Source of the DNA: Methylobacterium sp. E-065
Lineage (GTDB): Bacteria > Pseudomonadota > Alphaproteobacteria > Rhizobiales > Beijerinckiaceae
Length of the DNA: 64,000 nt
Direction: 5' to 3'
Assembly (NCBI RefSeq): GCF_022829605.1
Contig: NZ_JAKSYD010000054.1
Coordinates: forward strand, 62,001 to 126,000
Below are positions 9,041 to 19,102 of this stretch, in pieces. Both the position numbers and the translations under genes were made by a program. Positions within the stretch are counted from its first letter, which is position 1. The number at the start of each line of letters is the position of its first letter. The notes beneath the pieces were generated by a model, which saw only the letters and a list, made by a program, of their open reading frames with translations, had not been told where the DNA came from and made no database searches.

Positions 9041-10212
9041 ATGAAGAAAAAACCCGGGCCTACGATCTGTCTATCGATGATCGTCAAGGATGAGGCCCAC
9101 GTTATCCGTCGGTGTCTGGATTCGGTCCGGCCGATTATTGATCACTGGATCATTGTGGATACCGGATCCACGGACGGGACCCAGGACATCATCCGCACGG
9201 CGATGGCCGATATGCCGGGCGCCCTCGTCGAGCGGCCCTGGGTCGATTTCGCCACGAACCGGAACGAGGCCCTGAAGCTCGCCCGGCGCCACGGGGATTA
9301 CGTGCTGATCATCGACGCCGATGACACGCTGATCATCCCGGACGGCTTCACGATGCCGAAGCTGACCGAGGCCGGTTATCGGTTCGAGATCATCGACGCG
9401 CATACGCGATACTGGCGCAACCAGCTCGTCAGCAGCCGGAAGGACTGGCGCTATCGCGGTGTCCTGCACGAATTCCTCGCCTGCCCCGACGTCGATGAGA
9501 TGCCGATCCTGCCCCTCGCGATGCGCCGGGGCGAGGACGGCGCGCGCCATCGCGACACGACGGCGGACGCGCGCGATATCGCCGTTCTCGGGGCGCGTTG
9601 GCGGTCGAGAGGGATCCCTTCATGATCGCGCGGTACACGATGTATCTCGGAACCACCTACGATGCGGCCGGTGAATACCGGAACGCCCTCGACTGTTTTC
9701 TGAAGCGGGTCGATCTGGGCGGCTGGAGCGAGGAAGTCTATTTCAATCTGCTGATGGCGGCCATCAACGCGGAGCGCGTGGGGGAGCCAGCCGACACGGT
9801 GCTGCGACTCTACGAGCGGGCCATGCGCGTCATCCCGGCACGGGCGGAAGCGAACCACGGGGCTAGCCGATATTGCAGGCAGAACAAGCGGTTTGCGGAG
9901 GGGTATCGCTACGCCGAGGCGGCCCTGAAGCTTGACCTTCCGAGCGAGGGCATATCGTTGAATCCGTGGGTCTACGAGTACGGATTGCTCGATGAGTTCG
10001 CTGTCAACGCCTACCACATCGCCCAATACGGCGCATGCGGATATGCCTGCCTGAAAATTCTGGGGCGCAGCAACGTCCCAAAGGACGTCTTTGCCCGCGC
10101 CAGCACGATGGCCCGGGAGGTGACGGAGAAGATGGTCGATCCGGTCTGGGGACTAAAGCCAGCCCCCTATAGTTCGGTGTTCGAACCGGAATGGGAGAGA
10201 TTGAGAGCTTAG
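9041..10212 (+). pseudogene. Glycosyltransferase family 2 protein with C-terminal repeat region, disrupted by a frameshift
   Basis: Two adjacent frames together make one protein of about 390 residues. The first (ATG at 9041, stop at 9623-9625) is a GT-A glycosyltransferase domain with SMIVKDEAHVIRRCLDSV, VDTGSTDGTQ, the DxD-like LIIDADDTL and the WRYRGVLHEFL motif. The second resumes in another frame near 9592 with ALAVERDPFMIARYTMYLG and contains tetratricopeptide-like helices to 10212. Loss of one A from an ancestral CTC GAG GGC GCG TTG would give exactly the observed CTCGGGGCGCGTTG at 9587-9600. A sequencing error or a real null mutation are both possible. Surface polysaccharide glycosylation is the likely original role. 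Confidence 0.75.
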
Positions 10213-10456
10213 AGCGCGGCGGGAGAGGTCGCGTGGCGACATCGTCAACAAGACCTAGAATCCTCCGGGGCGGCTGTCCAATCCACCTGTCATCTAAAGT
10301 GCCGGAGCGCGGGCCCCGAAAGAGTGACCGAGATGGCCTCGCGATCCCGGGCGCTCTCCTTCAAGGCTGCTGCGCAGCACTTAAGGATGAAGGGATTGGC
10401 GGTATCGCCCGGACACAGCGCGCTGTCTGGGGTCGCGGACGCCGTCGGCAGCGCGC

Positions 10457-11740
10457 TCAGCTTGGCTTGCGCGGCCGCAGGAATTTCGGTCGGAACACCG
10501 CCATCGGCTCCCGGAAGCCGTCGAGCGCGTGCTCGCCCAGCGGGATCGGATCCCCCCAGAGGAAATCGACGAACGGCTTCGACATCAGCAGCGGCTCGCC
10601 CAGGATCCGGTTGAGCTGGGCCAGACGGCTCGCGAGGTTCACGTCCCGCCCGATCACCGTGAAGTCGAGACGGGAGCCGGAGCCGACATTGCCGTAGGCA
10701 GCCTCGCCGTGGTGGAGCGCGATGCCCGCCGCCACCGGCACCGGGAACTGGTGCAGGGCGTTGGCCTCGTCGAGGGCCGCGAGCGCGTGCTGGGCCGCCG
10801 TGAGCGCTCCCTTGGCGGCGCCGCCCAGATCGTCGCCGGTCTCGCGAAAAATCGCCAGCAGGCCGTCGCCCAGGTACTTCAGCACCTCGCCGCCCTCGCG
10901 CTCGATCGGCGGCACGAGGCAGTCGAAGAATACGTTGAGCAGGCCCACCACCTCCTCGGGCGTCATGTCGGCGGAGGTGCGTGTGTAGTCGCGCATGTCG
11001 GCGAACAGGATCGCCGAGCGGATTCGTGTCACCTGCCCGCGGCGGATGTCGCCAGCCAGGATCGCCCGGTGGGGCTCGTCGCCGACGTAGAGCCGCAGCA
11101 CGTGATCGAGCTGCTTGTTGAGGACGCGCATCTCCATCACGGCCGCCAGCGCCGGCATGACGAAGCGCAGGATCGCGATGTCGTCGTCGCCGAACCCCTC
11201 CGGCGCCCGCGTGGCGAAGGTGATGCCGTTCTTGGTGCCGTTGGTGAAGAACAGCGGCGCCACGACGTAGGCCGTGTAGCCGCCGGCCTTCAGGTCCGGG
11301 ATGATCGCGAAGGCGTCGTCCGGCGTCTCGGCGAGGTCGAGGATCAACCACTCCCCGGTCTCGTGGACCGTGTGGAACGGGCTGTTGAGATAGGCGTCGG
11401 TCGAGCGGGCGCCGTGCGGGAACAGCCGGACCGTGGTGCCGCCGTCCCGGGTCCAGATCCGGCCGACGCCGGCATATTCCGAGTGCAGGGTGTCGATCGC
11501 CGTGGAGGCCCGGTCCACCGGCACGCCGATGGCGATCAGGCGCTCGGCGAGGCCTTCCAGCATCTCCTCGGCCTTCTCCAGCCGCGCACCCTCGCCGAGC
11601 AGCCAGTCGCGGATGCCGACGGAGGGCTGGAGTGCGCCGAAGGGCACGTCGTCGGCCTCCGAGCCGTCCGCGAAGGCCGTCGGCAGACCGGGCTTTGGCG
11701 GGCGGCGTTCGAGCATGGCGCCAGTGTCATGCCGCGCCAC
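10457..11740 (-). CDS. Class III adenylate/guanylate cyclase domain protein
   Basis: This 427-residue protein has an N-terminal region of unknown type (about residues 35-215, possibly GAF-like) and a C-terminal class III cyclase domain. The two metal aspartates are visible as Asp248 ([10 protein letters not shown]) and Asp292 ([11 protein letters not shown]). Lys288 before the second one and the later [14 protein letters not shown] segment, with the transition-state Asn and Arg, fit an active cyclase with adenine preference. No membrane segment is evident, so it is probably cytosolic. It lies 46 bases downstream of rpoD on the same strand, but a GC-rich hairpin separates them. Confidence 0.9.
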   Translation of the reverse strand: MARHDTGAMLERRPPKPGLPTAFADGSEADDVPFGALQPSVGIRDWLLGEGARLEKAEEMLEGLAERLIAIGVPVDRASTAIDTLHSEYAGVGRIWTRDGGTTVRLFPHGARSTDAYLNSPFHTVHETGEWLILDLAETPDDAFAIIPDLKAGGYTAYVVAPLFFTNGTKNGITFATRAPEGFGDDDIAILRFVMPALAAVMEMRVLNKQLDHVLRLYVGDEPHRAILAGDIRRGQVTRIRSAILFADMRDYTRTSADMTPEEVVGLLNVFFDCLVPPIEREGGEVLKYLGDGLLAIFRETGDDLGGAAKGALTAAQHALAALDEANALHQFPVPVAAGIALHHGEAAYGNVGSGSRLDFTVIGRDVNLASRLAQLNRILGEPLLMSKPFVDFLWGDPIPLGEHALDGFREPMAVFRPKFLRPRKPS

Positions 11741-11760
11741 GGCGCGGTCGAAGGTCGGGC

Positions 11761-11780
11761 GCCGCGGCCCGTGCCGCGGC
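11761..11780 (-). terminator. GC-rich hairpin after rpoD
   Basis: An 8-base self-complementary arm, GCCGCGGC, occurs twice around a 4-base loop, 6 bases beyond the rpoD stop codon. No clear U-tract follows on the minus strand, so this is either a weak intrinsic terminator or a transcript-end stabiliser. Confidence 0.4.
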
Positions 11781-11786
11781 GGGGGC

Positions 11787-13775
<1,989 letters not shown>

Positions 13776-13902
13776 GATCAGCCTATTGTTTCGTGGGCGG
13801 GGCGCTGCGGAGGCCCTTGAGAGGCCGGTCCACGCCAGCGACGCCGCGGTACGGGATCGGCGCCGGATCGCTCCGTCGCCTTGAGTCGTCGGTATCCGTA
13901 TG

Positions 13903-13917
13903 CAAGCCTGAGGCTTG
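13903..13917. repeat. 15-base palindrome upstream of rpoD
   Basis: CAAGCCT and AGGCTTG flank a single central base, giving a perfect 7-base inverted repeat about 130 bases before the rpoD start in the dnaG-rpoD gap. It could be an operator or part of a promoter; no protein can be assigned to it. Confidence 0.35.
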
Positions 13918-13985
13918 ACCGATTGTTAACTATGACGGGCTGCCCCCTGTCGCTACCGCCAGCCCATACCGCCATGACACGGCCG

Positions 13986-15875
13986 TTAGGCAGCCGTCGA
14001 GTCGCTCGACTCCGGCTTGTCGGCCTCAGCCTCGGCGGCGATGACGGTCTCCAGCCTCGCCTTCACCTCGCAGAGCCATGTCCATCCGGCATCGGTCGGA
14101 TCGTTCTCAAACGCCTGCCGTGCTTCGCGAAGTTCGCTATGTAGCGCTCCTGCCTGCCGGTGCAAGATCATCGCCTGTCGGAGCGCGTCTGCGCGGTGCG
14201 CAGGATCGGCATGGGGCGCAAGGGTCAAGCGGTCTCGCGAGCGCCCCAGCGTCAGGATCCGCTCGGAGGCCGCCGTAAGTCCGGCACGACTGATGCGATT
14301 TTGCAACACGGCGGGCTCCGTGTGCGGATCTTCGGCCGCGCTGGCAAGAAGCACCGACAGAAGCGCCCGCGCGTCCGGATCCTCGAAATCCAGTTCGGCG
14401 ATCTCTTCGGCGAACTCGCCGAGCATCTCGGGATGCGCGAGCAGCGTCCCGACGATCACCGCCTCACGGACCGGCGCCGCACCGATGAAGCCCGCCGAGG
14501 CCGTCATGGATGCGCTCGGGCTGCCGGTGATCCGTGGCGAGACCGGCTCGCCGGGGCGGACGAAGCGGGTTCGCCCGCGGGGCGCCGGCCCGGCCGCACG
14601 CGCGCCGCGGGGCGACAGGCCGCGCAGCCGTTCCTCGATGTCGTCACGATAGTAGCGCCGCACGGTCTCGTCGCGGATCGTCGCGACGGTCGTGCGCAGG
14701 GTCTGGGTCAGGCCGGCACGCCGCTCGGGGGTGTCGATCGGACCGGCCTCGACCGCGCGACGCCAGAGAAGCTCCGAGAGCGGAAGCGCCGCGTTCAGCA
14801 CCTGATCGATCGCGCCCGCCCCGCCCGAGCGCAGCAGATCGTCGGGATCCTGACCGCCGGGGAGCAGCGCGATTCGCAGCGAGCGGCCCGGTTCGAGGAG
14901 CGGCAGGGCGATGTCGAGCGCGCGGAAGGCGGCCCGCTGGCCGGCCTTGTCGCCGTCGAAGCACAGGATCGGCTCGTCGGCGTGGCGCCAGAGCAGGCCG
15001 AGTTGCTCCTCGGTCAGCGCCGTGCCGAGCGGCGCCACCGTCTCGGGGTGGCCGGCCAACGTCATGGCGATGACGTCGACATAGCCCTCGACCGCGATGA
15101 TCGAGCCATGATCATGCGCGGCCTTACGGGCGCCGTGCAGGTTGTAGAGCGTCCGACCCTTGTGGAAGAGCGGCGTCTCAGGTGAGTTCAGGTACTTGGC
15201 ACGCACCTCCTTGGACAGCGCTCGCCCGCCGAAGGCCACGACCCGGCCGCGCGTGTCGGTGATCGGGAACATCACCCGGTCGCGAAAATAATCGTACGGG
15301 ACCGAGACGCCCTCCCCGGTCGCTAGAAGGCCCATCTCGAGCATCAAATCCTTCTCGACCCCCTGCCCGGCGAGATGATCGCGCAGGGCGTAGCGGTCGT
15401 TCGGCGCGTAGCCGAGCCGGAATTTTTGCTGGGTTTCGCGGCCAAGGGCCCGGCGTTCGAGGTAGGCGCGGGCCTCGCTGCCCTTCCCGGATTGAAGCTG
15501 GTCCTCGAACCAGCGGGCGGCCATCTCCATCACCTCGATGGCGCCGGCCCGCTTGGTCTCTGCGATACGGTTGTCCTCGGTGGGCGCGGGCAGGCTGACG
15601 CCAGCCTCCCCGGCCAGCCGCTCGACCGCCTCGGGGAAGCTGAGACCCTCCGTCTCCATCAGGAAGGTGAAGATGTCGCCGTGCTTGGACGAGGAGAAGC
15701 AGTGGTAGAACTGCTTCTGGTCGTTCACGTAGAAGGACGGGGTCTTCTCGGCGTTGAACGGCGACAGGCCGCGCCACTCGCGGCCGGCCTTCTTGAGCTG
15801 CACCCGCCGCCCGACCACGGCGGAGGCCGGCAGCCGGGCGCGGATCTCTTCCAGAATGTGGGGCGGATAGCGCAC
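13986..15875 (-). CDS. dnaG: DNA primase
   Basis: This 629-residue protein synthesises RNA primers at the replication fork. Domains in order are an N-terminal zinc-ribbon-like region (residues 1-95), the TOPRIM catalytic core (about 200-340, with FGGRAL, AVEGYVDVIAM and CFDGDKAGQ) and a C-terminal helicase-interaction region. The N-terminal domain lacks most zinc ligands: Ser38, Asn41 and Ser62 stand where Cys, His and Cys are expected, and only Cys59 remains (FYHCFSSSKHGD). The fold may be metal-free, possibly as a lineage trait. It precedes rpoD; the brnT/brnA-like pair separates it from yqeY. Confidence 0.97.
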   Translation of the reverse strand: MRYPPHILEEIRARLPASAVVGRRVQLKKAGREWRGLSPFNAEKTPSFYVNDQKQFYHCFSSSKHGDIFTFLMETEGLSFPEAVERLAGEAGVSLPAPTEDNRIAETKRAGAIEVMEMAARWFEDQLQSGKGSEARAYLERRALGRETQQKFRLGYAPNDRYALRDHLAGQGVEKDLMLEMGLLATGEGVSVPYDYFRDRVMFPITDTRGRVVAFGGRALSKEVRAKYLNSPETPLFHKGRTLYNLHGARKAAHDHGSIIAVEGYVDVIAMTLAGHPETVAPLGTALTEEQLGLLWRHADEPILCFDGDKAGQRAAFRALDIALPLLEPGRSLRIALLPGGQDPDDLLRSGGAGAIDQVLNAALPLSELLWRRAVEAGPIDTPERRAGLTQTLRTTVATIRDETVRRYYRDDIEERLRGLSPRGARAAGPAPRGRTRFVRPGEPVSPRITGSPSASMTASAGFIGAAPVREAVIVGTLLAHPEMLGEFAEEIAELDFEDPDARALLSVLLASAAEDPHTEPAVLQNRISRAGLTAASERILTLGRSRDRLTLAPHADPAHRADALRQAMILHRQAGALHSELREARQAFENDPTDAGWTWLCEVKARLETVIAAEAEADKPESSDSTAA

Positions 15876-16041
15876 GGGGCCTAGGAGGGGTTGCGGGATC
15901 GCCGATCATAGCGCGCCGGACGTGTCGGAGTCTCAACGCCGCCGTCTTGAAAAGGTATCGCTGGGGGATTGCGTGGAGAAGTGCGCGTACCGGTCATCGC
16001 CACGCGACGGCAACCGCGGGCCGGCGCTCCGGAGGACCGCC

Positions 16042-16055
16042 GATGTATATACATC
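16042..16055. promoter_or_regulatory. Perfect palindrome, candidate operator of the brnTA-like locus
   Basis: GATGTATATACATC is a perfect 14-base palindrome in an AT-rich patch about 55 bases before the toxin reading frame. BrnA-type antitoxins repress their own promoter through short inverted repeats, so its place and symmetry fit an autoregulatory operator. It lies between divergent dnaG and the toxin frame, so an effect on dnaG transcription is also conceivable. Confidence 0.5.
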
Positions 16056-16097
16056 TGTATCGACGGTGATTCGAGTTTGGTCTAGGATACGCCGCGG

Positions 16098-16367
16098 GAC
16101 GGGTTCACCTGGGACGAGAGCAAGCGAGCCACCAATCTCAAGAAGCGCGGTATCGATTTCCGCGACGCGATCGGCATCTTCGATGGACCGCCCCTGACAA
16201 CCAAGACGATCCGGAACGATGAGGTTCGGATGGTCAGCCTCGGTCGGATCGCCGAAAGCGTCATCGCCGTCGTGTGGACCGACCGGGCAGGTATCGTGCG
16301 GATCATCTCCGCGAGAGCAGCGAGGCGAAATGAACGACAGATCTTCGCGGCGCGCGTCGGTGCCTGA
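16098..16367 (+). pseudogene. BrnT-like toxin reading frame without a canonical start
   Basis: The frame reads FTWDESKRATNLKKRGIDF then RDAIGIFDGPPL, VRMVSLGRIAESVIAVVW and VRIISARAARRNE, which is the BrnT (RelE-fold ribonuclease) pattern of about 90 residues. Two defects are seen. An in-frame TAG at 16083-16085 lies just upstream, with no ATG, GTG or TTG between it and the conserved domain. The usual Lys-His-Gly is Lys-Arg-Gly. The frame overlaps the antitoxin start by 38 bases, as in intact brnTA loci. It is probably inactivated, although initiation at a rare codon such as the ACG at 16089 cannot be excluded. Confidence 0.65.
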
Positions 16368-16638
16368 GCGCCAGCCCGGTGTGACCGATCCGGCGCGGAT
16401 CTCCGCGCTGAGTGACCCGGAGATCGCAACGGCGGTCGCAGACGATCCCGATGCCGCGCCGCTCGATATCGATTGGTCGCGCGCCGAGGTCGTGGTCCCG
16501 GCGCGCAAGGTCGCCGTCTCCATTCGGCTGGACGCCGACATCCTCGACTATTTCAAGGATGGCGGCGGCGGCTACCAAAGTCGGATCAACGCGGTGCTGC
16601 GGAGCTATGTCAGGGCCCGCAATGCGGGCGAGACTTGA
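16330..16638 (+). CDS. BrnA-family antitoxin
   Basis: This 102-residue protein ends in a ribbon-helix-helix-type domain, VAVSIRLDADILDYFKDGG followed by GYQSRINAVLRSYV, which matches BrnA antitoxins. The N-terminal part contains the DPEIATAVADDPDAAPLDID segment often found before the DNA-binding domain. It should bind BrnT and repress its own promoter. The ATG at 16330 lies inside the end of the toxin frame. The stop is 6 bases from the convergent end of yqeY. The gene looks intact although the toxin does not, so it may persist as a stand-alone repressor. Confidence 0.85.
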   Translation: MNDRSSRRASVPERQPGVTDPARISALSDPEIATAVADDPDAAPLDIDWSRAEVVVPARKVAVSIRLDADILDYFKDGGGGYQSRINAVLRSYVRARNAGET

Positions 16639-16644
16639 GCGCCG

Positions 16645-17106
16645 TCACCCCTTCGCGGCGAGCGCGGCCTTCACCAGGCCGCTCGCCTTGCCGAAATCCA
16701 TTCGGCCGGCATAGGCGCCCTTCAGGGCGGCGATCACCTTGCCCATGTCCTTCGGGCCGGCGGCGCCGGTCTCGGCGATTGCAGCCTCGATCGCCGCCGT
16801 CGTCTCGGCTTCGTCCATCTGCTTCGGCAGGAAGCTCTCGATGATCGCGATCTCGGCGCGCTCGTTGGCGGCGAGTTCCGGGCGACCGCCCTGCTCGTAG
16901 ACGCTGGCCGATTCGGTGCGTTGCTTGATCATTTTCTGAAGCAGCGACAGGATCTCGTCTTCGGAGATCGGATCCTTGCCGTTGCCGCGAGCCTCTATGT
17001 CCCGGTCCTTCAGGGCCGCCTGGATCATCCGGACGGTCGCCAGCCGCTCCTTGTCGCCAGCCTTCATGGCCTCCTTCATTTCGGTGGTTAAGCGGGCGCG
17101 CAGCAT
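16645..17106 (-). CDS. GatB/YqeY domain-containing protein
   Basis: This 153-residue protein is a full-length YqeY: MLRARLTTEMKEAMKAGDKE at the start, then RMIQAALKDRDIEAR, LLQKMIKQRTESASVYEQGG and the C-terminal MGKVIAALKGAYAGRMDFGK. The fold resembles the tRNA-binding tail of the GatB amidotransferase subunit, but the exact function is unknown. The ATG at 17106 is chosen because the family begins with this sequence; a longer frame upstream is not conserved. It is divergent from carA and would normally read towards dnaG, from which the toxin-antitoxin locus now separates it. Confidence 0.93.
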   Translation of the reverse strand: MLRARLTTEMKEAMKAGDKERLATVRMIQAALKDRDIEARGNGKDPISEDEILSLLQKMIKQRTESASVYEQGGRPELAANERAEIAIIESFLPKQMDEAETTAAIEAAIAETGAAGPKDMGKVIAALKGAYAGRMDFGKASGLVKAALAAKG

Positions 17107-17206
17107 CTGATGAGCCTTCCAAAGGTCGAAACGAGGGGCTGGCCTGCGATTTGCGGATCTGCCCTGTATTGAGCAGACATTGAGCCCAGCGGCGGGCGGA
17201 GCCACA

Positions 17207-17236
17207 TTGACCCCATCGCGGGCCGCTCGCTAAGAG
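17207..17236 (+). promoter_or_regulatory. Possible promoter of carA
   Basis: A TTGACC box at 17207-17212 and TAAGAG at 17231-17236 are separated by 18 bases, about 80 bases before the carA start. The -35 match is good and the -10 match is poor. This is a pattern guess in a 211-base divergent gap shared with yqeY. Confidence 0.3.
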
Positions 17237-17317
17237 CGCCGCACACGATCATGCCGCAAGCCGAGAGCGCCGCAACACGGTGCTCCCCTTCGGCCGGACA
17301 TAAGCGAGACTCACCCC

Positions 17318-18550
17318 ATGCTGCAAGACGCTGCCGCGCACGCCCCAGACGCCACGGCGCCCGAGCCCTGGGCCGAGCCGGTCGCCACGGCCCTGCTGGT
17401 TTTGGCCGACGGGACCATCCTAGAGGGATTCGGCATCGGGCAGACCGGTATCGCCGACGGCGAGGTCTGCTTCAACACGGCGATGACCGGCTATCAGGAG
17501 ATTCTGACCGACCCGTCCTATGCCGGGCAGATCGTCACCTTCACCTTCCCGCATATCGGCAATGTCGGCACCAACGACGAGGATTTGGAGAGCCTGGATG
17601 CGGCCCCGGCCTCCGGTGTACGCGGCACGGTGATCGCCTCGGCGGTGACGAAGCCGTCGAGCTGGCGCTCCTCTTCGCATCTGGACGGATGGCTCAAGGC
17701 CCGCGGCATCGTCGGGATCACCGGCGTCGACACCCGCGCGCTCACCGCCCGCATCCGCGACCAGGGCATGCCGAACGCCGTGATCGCCAACGACCCGGAG
17801 GGCCGGTTCGACCGGGAGGCCCTGAAGGCCCGGGCCGCCGCGCTCGCGCCGATGGAAGGGCTCGACCTCGTGCCGCCGGTGACGAGCCGGGCGCCGTCCG
17901 AATGGTCGGAGACCGTCTGGGCGCTGGGCAACGGCTACGGCAAGCGCGCCGCCGGCGAGGGCCTGAAGGTCGTGGCGATCGATTACGGCGTGAAGCGCAA
18001 CATCCTGCGGTTGCTGGCCCAGGCCGGCTGCGACGTCACCGTGGTGCCGGCCACCACCCCGGCGGACGAGATCCTGGCGATGAAGCCGGATGGCGTGTTC
18101 CTGTCGAACGGTCCCGGCGACCCGGCGGCGACCGGCGCCTACGCGGTCCCGGTGATCCGCAAGCTGCTCGACGAGAAGGTGCCGACCTTCGGCATCTGCC
18201 TCGGCCACCAGCTGATGGGCCTGGCGCTCGGCGGCCGGACCGTAAAGATGGGCCAGGGCCATCACGGCGCGAACCATCCGGTGAAGGACAAGACCACCGG
18301 CAAGGTCGAGATCGTCTCGATGAACCACGGCTTCGCGGTGGATCCGACGAGCCTGCCGCAGACCGCGGTCGAGACCCACGTCTCGCTGTTCGACGGGTCG
18401 AATTGCGGCCTGACGCTCACAGACCGGCCCGCCTTCTCGGTCCAGCACCACCCGGAGGCCTCGCCCGGCCCGCGCGACAGCCACTACCTGTTCGAGCGAT
18501 TCGTGACGCTGATGCGCTCCGGCGAGCCGGAGGCGGCGGCAAAGGCCTGA
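17318..18550 (+). CDS. carA: Carbamoyl phosphate synthase small subunit
   Basis: This 410-residue glutaminase subunit hydrolyses glutamine and passes ammonia to CarB for arginine and pyrimidine synthesis. The N-terminal half has the family segments GEVCFNTAMTGYQEILTDPSY and GVDTRALTARIRDQG. The C-terminal class I glutamine amidotransferase domain shows the nucleophile cysteine in PTFGICLGHQLMGLALG and the HHPEASPGPRDSHYLF motif containing the catalytic histidine and glutamate. It is the first plus-strand gene of this region and is separated from carB by a small membrane gene and an antisense pseudoazurin gene. Confidence 0.97.
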   Translation: MLQDAAAHAPDATAPEPWAEPVATALLVLADGTILEGFGIGQTGIADGEVCFNTAMTGYQEILTDPSYAGQIVTFTFPHIGNVGTNDEDLESLDAAPASGVRGTVIASAVTKPSSWRSSSHLDGWLKARGIVGITGVDTRALTARIRDQGMPNAVIANDPEGRFDREALKARAAALAPMEGLDLVPPVTSRAPSEWSETVWALGNGYGKRAAGEGLKVVAIDYGVKRNILRLLAQAGCDVTVVPATTPADEILAMKPDGVFLSNGPGDPAATGAYAVPVIRKLLDEKVPTFGICLGHQLMGLALGGRTVKMGQGHHGANHPVKDKTTGKVEIVSMNHGFAVDPTSLPQTAVETHVSLFDGSNCGLTLTDRPAFSVQHHPEASPGPRDSHYLFERFVTLMRSGEPEAAAKA

Positions 18551-18628
18551 TCGGCAGCCCGGCGGTATCCCATTCGGGCCCCGCCGGGGCCATAAAATCC
18601 GCCGAATTGACCGGCTCTAAGACGACCC

Positions 18629-19072
18629 ATGACGGCCCTCGAACGGCAGCGCATCCGCGCCGACCGGCAGCGGCCCGTCACTGGGGAATGCCGGATGACC
18701 ATCGACGAGGCGCGCGACGATTTCTCCCGCCTGCACCGCACCTTCACGTTGCATCTCGGCGTCGCCGTCGGCCTGTCCTGGCTGACCGCCCTCACCGCCG
18801 CCTTCTACGCCCCATGGGTGCGCAACATCCGCGCGCTGATCGATCCGACCGGCGGCCTCGACCGCGTCGAGAGCACGGTGTCGTACCTCTTTGTCCTGCC
18901 TGCCGTCCTCGCCCTGGCCTGGGTGTCGCTGTATTTCGGCCGTGAGGCCCTGCGCCGTGCGCAGACGCTCTCCAACGTCGCCGTCGAGTTCGCCGCCGCC
19001 GCTTTGGTGGCCTTCGGGGTGTTCTACCTCTCGATCGACCGGGCCGTGGCCGCCCTCTACGCCGGCTTCTGA
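18629..19072 (+). CDS. Small membrane protein of unknown function
   Basis: I do not recognise a named family. The 147-residue protein has three predicted membrane segments: about residues 45-63 (LGVAVGLSWLTALTAAFYA), 85-105 (YLFVLPAVLALAWVSLYFG) and 118-140 (FAAAALVAFGVFYLSI). A second ATG at 18695 would start the protein at MTIDEARDDFSRLHR, which may be the true start because the preceding 22 residues are basic and low in conservation features. It lies 78 bases after carA on the same strand and could be co-transcribed with it. Confidence 0.65.
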   Translation: MTALERQRIRADRQRPVTGECRMTIDEARDDFSRLHRTFTLHLGVAVGLSWLTALTAAFYAPWVRNIRALIDPTGGLDRVESTVSYLFVLPAVLALAWVSLYFGREALRRAQTLSNVAVEFAAAALVAFGVFYLSIDRAVAALYAGF

Positions 19073-19102
19073 GACAGGGCGGCATCTGCCGCCCCGAACG
19101 GG

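Noticed and set aside
9583-9604. Programmed ribosomal frameshifting as the explanation for the split glycosyltransferase.
   Set aside because: No slippery heptamer, stimulatory hairpin or internal Shine-Dalgarno is evident, and the exact one-base loss is simpler.
10355-10400. Palindrome TGCTGCGCAGCA in the gap after the glycosyltransferase, considered as a terminator.
   Set aside because: Too short to be convincing, no U-tract, and more than 150 bases from the stop codon.
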